Shown here in pieces: positions 59,901 through 64,000 of a stretch of 64,000 nt of DNA. The DNA comes from Amphiura filiformis (lineage: Eukaryota > Echinodermata > Ophiuroidea > Amphilepidida > Amphiuridae): the NCBI RefSeq assembly GCF_039555335.1, contig NC_092641.1, positions 38,024,437 through 38,088,436 of the forward strand. Direction: 5' to 3'. The first letter of the stretch is position 1. Each line of letters begins with the position of its first letter. Made by a program: the position numbers and the translations under genes. A model generated the notes under the pieces. It was not told the DNA's origin, ran no database searches, and saw nothing but the letters and a program-made list of their open reading frames with translations.

Positions 59901-62900
59901 AATGCCCAATGGTGTACTAACTGTGAAAGATTGGCCTGAAGTACTTTAACAAGACATTATGTGATAGTGAAAACTAAGGGATGAAATCAGAACTCGACTG
60001 CCGGTTCTGCCCGGTGCCATCCAGTTTCCATCGTATAGAACTCTAGAAACCGGACAGAAACCGGGCAGAACCGTCAGTCAACCGCAGGTCGAGTTTTGAT
60101 TTCATCCTTAACGTTATGTGGAAATCTATTCTTTATGGAAATCGCACATTATTGCTTTAACAAAGACATCAGCTCTGACCTCGGTGGAAAACAAATAAGA
60201 ATCTATTTTTTTATGGAAATCATACACAATTACTTGATCAAAGACATCAACTCTGACACCAGACTCTTACCTGTACTTTCCATTTTGATCTGTCTCCATG
60301 TTAATTGGTGGTCTAGTCTCCTCCCCATCCTTGATGGTACTTTTGACTGTTACAGTAACTTTGACTCCTTTCAAGGCAGGGGTCACCTGTCCTGCCACAA
60401 AGACACCGGCTCGACCTTCAAACTCTGCCACTTGACCCACACATCCTGAGCCTGATAGAGAGAAATGAGAATGATATTTTGTTGTACCTACTTTAGTGAC
60501 TGAGAACTTATACATCACAATTTCTTGTTAGAGTTAAGAATCAGAACTGGTCATGTCCAAAGCATGAATGCGCAGGTTATATCCCCAACATATTTTTTGC
60601 TCTTTCAATTGGGCATGGATTTTAACTGGAGTAGCCCATTATAATTAAGTCAGTTCACCTGAGATTCCTCTCTGTTCTGAAAAATGATGAAGGGGCATTT
60701 TAAATTTTTAGTAAATTATGCAGAGTGTGTGGGACAAGCAACACACAATTTTAATCTTGGGGGGGGGGGGAGGAGGGTTATACCCAAATGGTTATGGTAT
60801 ATGTATTCAATTTAGCCTAATTGTTTTTTATGACAGAAATCATCTTGATTGAGCTCCTTTGAAAAAATTTTGGTGACTTTCCTTTCTAGGCTAACTTGCA
60901 TGGCAAAATATTGTGGCCATTACTTATAATTGGAAAAGAGGAGAGGAAAGGGGAAAAAAGACAATATTTATGTATATTCCACATACCTGTTTTGATAGTG
61001 ATATCCACCATATGAGGGTAGAATAGGATCTGTCCAGAGCTTGGGGTTATCTCCAGTCTCTCACCACTCCTGTGTAACAAACAAATTAAATGTATCACAA
61101 CCCATCCATAGATTCTCCCACAATGAGCTATTCCAGTTGAAATCCATAACCCCTATGGAAGACATGACCTTAATCTTCCACACAGGGAGTGAAGATTTGG
61201 TGGAGTCACCCATTCACGTAACCCCATTTTGAAATTCACACTCCTTGTGTGGAAGATTAAGGTCATGTCTTCTATAAGGGGTGTATGGATTTCAACTGGA
61301 ATAGCCTCATACGCAATGCACATAGATGTGGTTTAGCCTACTCCTGATTCAAGAAAATACAGGGCTTTTGTTTTTTTGAATTAAAAAATATTTTTCTGTC
61401 TTGCTAAATGAAACATAGGCCAATCCTATTCCTGTAGTTGGAACTAACTGGCAATAAATTTGTCAAATTTGAATATTTGGCCACTTTTTTGAAATAAGGG
61501 CAAAAAAAATGGTTTCTTACATTTGCAGTCACAAAATTCAAAGACTGAACAAGAGTCAAAGCATTAAGAATTTTGATCAGCAAAGATACTTCTCTTAATC
61601 TTACTATTTTATGTCAATATTTAATAACTTTTAAAAATTGGTTATAAAATAGAATTGAAAATATGTTTACTAAAACTTGACTGATATTAGGACTTTAGGC
61701 TTGATTGTCACCGCATACAAAAACACCATAAAAATACATGTTTTTGACCGTTATTGGAGTAAAGCCTTTGCACTCCTCATATTGCATGAAAATATACCTT
61801 GCCCTTTCAGAAGAAACTAGTGCACCTGCAGCTGTGAGAGCCCTGATGCTGTGAGTGCCCTGATGGTGTGAGAGCACTGGTTGACCTCAATATCGTATCG
61901 AGGATTCCACCCACCAAGTTTGAGCCCGATAGGACAAAGTTTGAAATCCATGACCTTTGACCTCGGATGACCTCCATATAATGTTTTTCATGCTCCCCTC
62001 ATACAAAGGATTCCACCTACCAAGTTTGAGCCCAATCGGACAAAGTTTGAAATTTGACCCCTCCGTAATGACCTTTGACCTCGACTTTATTTCGCGCATT
62101 ATATTCCCCTCCTATCAAGGATCCCACCCACCAAGTTTGGGCCCGATCGGACAAAGTTTGAAATTTTGACCTTTGACCTTGACCTCCGATGACCTTGAAA
62201 CTACCCGGTAAACAGCGCCGCCTGGTACCCATATATGTCTGAAATATCGGAACCATGCGGCGAAGCGCGGCGAAATGCATAGCCGGACAGACACACAGAC
62301 ACACAACGGCTGATATTTTAGTAGTATAGATATTTATTCCTTATTTGTTTCCTTTCTAGACAGGCCTGAAAATCTTTTAACACTTCTTTAATAATAATTT
62401 GATAATAATAATTTCTTAACTCTAAATAACTCTTGTTACAAGTTTGAGATCAGATAAATTTCCTACAATGAGCTCAGATAACATATGTATGTTTATCCAA
62501 CAATAAAGTGAAAATATTAAGCATTTCTCATATTACACAGTTAACTGCATGTAACATGATAAAAACTAATTTGAGACACACTTGAAAATATGTTGAACTT
62601 ATCATTTGCCTTGTAGTCTGCAACATGGAAACTGTCATATCTCAAAAGGCTGCCGTGTGTGATTTTATTTTTGTCATCAAATTGTGATGATATTAATTTT
62701 AAGGTATTATCATAAAAGAAAGAAGCTATCTGAAAAAATAAAATGTGATTGGGCAGGATCGTAAATGGAGAAATAGTCAAAAATGTGACCGGGGTGATTT
62801 GTTCACAAAATGGGTTTGTTGCGAATTTGTGATGTTATTAATGTTAAGAATATTGTCCGATAGTTTCAAACCGGAATATAACTGGCATCTTGTATTTTTT

Positions 62901-63478
62901 GAGACATTTTTCTAGGTAATTCCTACTCTCAACATTTTCAATAATATTTTTCAAGGCCAATATCTCAATTTCCAATTTTAAAATACCATAACTTACAAAC
63001 TCAATATCTTCGCTTAGGAATGTCCAATTTCATTGGGGAAAACGGCATTGTGGAGCAAAATAGCTTTATATTTCAGATATGTAAAAACCTAAAATTGATA
63101 ATTTGCCCAAAAGTGTCTCCTTTTGACATGACACGTCACAAATAACAATACGAAATACAAAAATGATAGTAAAATTCACATAAGGCAGCTTTTTGGCGAT
63201 CTGTCAGTATGTGATGCGGACAACAATAATATTACAGGAAATGTGATCCAAATTTTGATGGTATTTTTAGCATACTATACACTGGTATCGTGTGACATGT
63301 AACTCATTTAGTATAACAGATTATCTCTCACCTTGCCCAGTGTGAGAACTCATACGTCCCTGGCCCATCTACAACAACAGCCTTAGTATCATTGGCTTTC
63401 TTCTTAGTCTCTGCTATAAGCTGCTCCTTGGACTTCAATGGACCTAGTGTTGTTGCAGCCTCAGTCTCAATAGATGAT
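50809..63478 (-). CDS. NOMO: NOMO (nodal modulator), C-terminal 13 exons, 5' partial
   Basis: Thirteen exons on the minus strand, in gene order: 63478-63332, 61069-60987, 60451-60271, 59746-59620, 58923-58747, 58284-58220, 57703-57562, 56117-56031, 54798-54688, 53949-53848, 53451-53332, 52207-52115, 50943-50809. All junctions are GT-AG and every phase fits the next, giving 1570 coding bases (522 residues). NOMO is usually about 1200 residues, so this is the C-terminal 43% or so, with the rest beyond 64000. Diagnostic strings are TLGPLKS, GTYEFSHWAR, SSGQILFYP, GSVTSLNGEPEP, IVFRRLNQFEIGGNVIT and QGYHRHITLHFEPT. The protein is a type I ER membrane protein with repeated carboxypeptidase-regulatory-like beta domains. 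With nicalin and TMEM147 it forms the BOS complex of the multipass translocon. The single membrane segment is in the penultimate exon. Confidence 0.95.
51110..51190 (-). mobile_element. tRNA-like SINE head or tRNA pseudogene in NOMO last intron
   Basis: On the minus strand, tgagttggtaga (A-box-like) and ggtcccaagttcaaattat (B-box-like) stand at tRNA distance, with tcagctgagttggtagatta resembling a tRNA D arm. The acceptor stem does not pair well, so it is not a functional tRNA. Confidence 0.55.
51704..51985 (+). mobile_element. tRNA-derived SINE
   Basis: The head has gggggctctaccttgcaatc ... gtgagtttgagccccggcgg, with a B-box-like gagtttgagcccc. A body of about 200 bases follows, ending in gtaaagcgctaaaa..gtataaatgt. 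A second 3' end of the same style (cagcgctttgataaat..aaggtgctatataaata) lies at 51595-51632. Inside a NOMO intron. Confidence 0.65.
52115..52207 (-). CDS. NOMO: NOMO exon 12 of 13, membrane segment
   Basis: KRNVEQEISQGSYLALPLLV continuing AVIAIALNHAK. The hydrophobic stretch is the single transmembrane helix. Acceptor ctcatttcag, donor gcaaag|gtatga. Confidence 0.93.
52537..52633. repeat. Hairpin-forming palindrome in a NOMO intron
   Basis: aataatgtgtcctcggcagt..aaaacatttaaataa is inverted after a short loop (ttatttaaatttttactgcc..acacattattt). Confidence 0.6.
53332..53451 (-). CDS. NOMO: NOMO exon 11 of 13
   Basis: KYVMRLESSLSKTSYEYTLP and HRHITLHFEPT, phase 0-0. Acceptor acttttccag, donor ccaaca|gtaagt. 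Confidence 0.94.
53848..53949 (-). CDS. NOMO: NOMO exon 10 of 13
   Basis: VLLYSEDNLDSPLQTLSLGT and onward to PIDNK, phase 0-0. Acceptor tgatttcag, donor aataag|gtaaag. Confidence 0.94.
54688..54798 (-). CDS. NOMO: NOMO exon 9 of 13
   Basis: VEGKDIENIRIIVFRRLNQF and onward to FVQTLK, phase 0-0. Donor ttaaaa|gtaagt. Confidence 0.94.
55007..55354. mobile_element. piggyBac-type MITE with TTAA target duplication
   Basis: Long inverted arms of more than 110 bases: gggggtactacacccctggc ... gacaagtaagatatgtatat and the complement at the right. TTAA flanks both ends (55003-55006 and 55355-55358). Lies in a NOMO intron. Confidence 0.8.
55608..55876. mobile_element. Palindromic element with internal direct repeats
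   Basis: The ends gtcactgggcgggaaaaacc and ggtttttcccacccagtgac are inverted. Inside, gaacatggatgaagcaa ... aaggctttatccatgttcaa is present twice in direct order (about 55657 and 55765), and each copy can itself fold. Confidence 0.7.
56031..56117 (-). CDS. NOMO: NOMO exon 8 of 13
   Basis: PKCTYELRLQSGGVNSHIER continuing to HVIK, phase 0-0. Acceptor ttttcacag, donor attaag|gtaaga. Confidence 0.93.
56170..56520. repeat. Repeat rich in 'gccgcc' phrases in a NOMO intron
   Basis: Starts cagtggcgtaccgtggccgc and ends near ccccaaaatacgccaagc, with many 'tttttgccgcc' phrases. Probably a MITE whose ends have drifted. Confidence 0.45.
57562..57703 (-). CDS. NOMO: NOMO exon 7 of 13
   Basis: Encodes CFGSVTSLNGEPEPKIALEA through GQFRIRGLQ, the most diagnostic NOMO segment here. 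Acceptor tattacag, donor ctacaa|gtaag. Confidence 0.95.
57918..58059. mobile_element. Near-perfect palindrome (about 142 bp) in a NOMO intron
   Basis: cattaggtggaggcgctata ... agcattagctttgga is inverted at the right (tccaaagctaatgctaaaa, gcgcctccgcctaatg). The centre is a short loop. Confidence 0.7.
58220..58284 (-). CDS. NOMO: NOMO exon 6 of 13
   Basis: A 65-nt exon too short for ORF scanning: MLDVAEGASEKLLIRGQRVA. Found because its two trailing bases complete the Ser codon opening the next exon. Donor attcag|gtaaga. Confidence 0.9.
58556..58720. mobile_element. 'gaaatccatac' MITE copy in a NOMO intron
   Basis: atgccattcaagttcataca at the left and ggatttcaactggcatagc at the right, with the family's 'taatctcccataca..gtg' core. 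Confidence 0.65.
58747..58923 (-). CDS. NOMO: NOMO exon 5 of 13
   Basis: A full 59-codon exon, phase 0-0, with PLQGVYLSLTGGQFRSNNLT and KEYKFEPGSQ. Acceptor tttgtatag, donor cacag|gtgagg. Confidence 0.94.
59620..59746 (-). CDS. NOMO: NOMO exon 4 of 13
   Basis: Encodes VGPLPDTAEYTVTAVMNGY through LGDITVK. Acceptor catgacag, donor gtcaag|gtcagt. Confidence 0.93.
59976..60110. mobile_element. Palindromic element with taagg.gatgaaatca ends
   Basis: aagggatgaaatcagaactc followed by gactgccggttctgcccgg is inverted at the right (ccgggcagaaccgtcagtca, gatttcatcctta). Confidence 0.7.
60271..60451 (-). CDS. NOMO: NOMO exon 3 of 13
   Basis: Encodes GSGCVGQVAEFEGRAGVFVA and the start of a beta-sandwich repeat ending NGKYR. 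Acceptor ctctatcag, donor tacag|gtaag. Confidence 0.94.
60987..61069 (-). CDS. NOMO: NOMO exon 2 of 13
   Basis: Acceptor gttacacag, donor aaacag|gtatgt. Encodes SGERLEITPSSGQILFYP and continues MVDITIKT. Enters in phase 2 and leaves in phase 1. Confidence 0.93.
61126..61306. mobile_element. 'ttccagttgaaatccata' MITE, best-preserved copy
   Basis: gctattccagttgaaatcca at the left and tggatttcaactggaatagc at the right are exact inverses. The interior has tatggaagacatgacctta and its complement plus a central gaatttcac-type loop. Serves as the reference copy for the family. Confidence 0.8.
61340..61770 (+). repeat. Dispersed repeat, second copy of the 9410-9900 sequence
   Basis: Shares ttcttacatttgcagtcac, aattcaaagactga, ggcttgattgtcacc and gcatac.aaaaacacc in the same order as 9410-9900. 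Confidence 0.65.
61895..62335 (+). repeat. Three direct copies of a roughly 105-bp unit followed by a TE-like 3' end
   Basis: aaggattccacccaccaagt and ttgagcccgatcggacaaag, then tttgaaat..gacctttgacct, occur at about 61900, 62010 and 62115. They end in cggacagacacacagacaca and atattttagtagtatagata. This looks like the 3' part of a LINE or other element, with short internal tandem repeats. Confidence 0.6.
62336..63331. other. NOMO intron, no further feature seen
   Basis: AT-rich without recognisable repeats or coding sequence. Confidence 0.45.
63332..63478 (-). CDS. NOMO: NOMO exon 1 of 13 in window
   Basis: Acceptor phase 2, donor phase 2 (ggcaag|gtgag). Encodes a charged helix-prone segment (SKEQLIAETKKKANDTK) and GTYEFSHWAR. 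Confidence 0.93.
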
Positions 63479-63624
63479 CTGTGTATGAAGGAAGTTTCAA
63501 AAATCATTGTCAAAACTGAATATTTCTTTAATGGTTTTGTTCAAGAAAATTAAGTAGTGAAAAATCACACAGGACACTTGTATGGTAAAAAGATGGCCAA
63601 GTACACTGGCACTGTTTTTTGTTA

Positions 63625-64000
63625 TTTGTGACCAGCTCCAACAAAATTCGGAACACGTCACCAGGCATGTTTTTGAGTTATAGGCCTTTAAAGATGACAT
63701 TCCCATAAAATAATGAAATTTTGGAATTCTTAATTTCATGGTATTTGACCTTGGGACTAAGTGGACTTTCAAATCCTTATAGTACTTATTAAAACAAGGT
63801 TTATTTATTTAATCAAGAATTTACAGTTGAACTATGATAATCCCTATTCAATCCTGCGAAAAGAAGGACACTAATTAGCCCATTACTTAGAATAGCAATT
63901 TGGCAAATATATCAAGGTATCATTTACAAAATTATCAATATCTTGAAAAGTATTGATGATATGCATTTAATTTTGTTATCATTTTAAAGCTTATTTTCCT
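63625..64000 (+). repeat. Dispersed repeat, copy 2 (pair of 44420-44935)
   Basis: gtgaccagctccaacaaaat, gatgacattcccataaaata, ggtatttgaccttgggacta and aaagtattgatgat follow the same order as in copy 1. It runs off the end of the window, inside a NOMO intron. Confidence 0.75.

Noticed and set aside
61895-62304. Repeated 60-95-codon ORFs on both strands
   Set aside because: Generated by three direct copies of a 105-bp unit that stays open by chance.

Overview
This is a repeat-rich animal nuclear genome window. Spliced genes with GT-AG introns, C2H2 zinc-finger genes with TGEKP linkers, a NOMO gene, a mariner fragment, non-LTR reverse transcriptase relics, tRNA-derived SINEs and many palindromic MITEs all point to a metazoan. 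The very frequent aggcctat/taggcctac-type words and the style of the MITEs suggest an invertebrate deuterostome, most likely an echinoderm. That assignment is inference.

Left third (1-20400): a zinc-finger cluster on the + strand. A C2H2 terminal exon enters from outside (1-1003) and carries a one-base frameshift in a poly-A run. A second C2H2 gene lies at 7170-8021, with a degenerate extra finger in frame just past its stop. A third gene (14308-19355) has two tandem, phase 0-0 exons encoding an HNH/His-Me-finger domain of the I-PpoI type, followed by a terminal exon with duplicated atypical fingers. The same atypical finger also begins the 7170-8021 protein. The third gene's reading frame ends inside the terminal inverted repeat of a mariner element. 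That mariner is cut off after about 40 transposase codons and fused directly to a copy of the C-terminal half of a membrane-protein gene found elsewhere in the window.

Middle (20261-44040): after a candidate 4.9 kb element with 16-bp termini there is a tandem segmental duplication. Unit A (25686-33091) and unit B (33092-44040) each contain, in order, a MITE, a decayed non-LTR reverse transcriptase fragment, an intron-poor multi-pass membrane-protein gene on the minus strand, and a 39-bp-period minisatellite. The unit B gene is intact (808 aa). The unit A gene is truncated by a one-base frameshift. Unit B also carries a 4.2 kb insertion with long inverted arms around a decayed EN-RT retrotransposon. 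Unit A shows the site without it.

Right third (44041-64000): about 6.8 kb of non-coding repeats, then thirteen minus-strand exons with fully consistent phases. They encode the C-terminal 43% or so of NOMO (nodal modulator), an endoplasmic-reticulum membrane protein of the BOS/multipass translocon complex. Its introns hold many MITEs and SINEs. The remaining 5' exons lie beyond base 64000.

The least ordinary material is the HNH/His-Me plus zinc-finger gene with its duplicated exon, and the mariner/membrane-protein chimera that terminates it.
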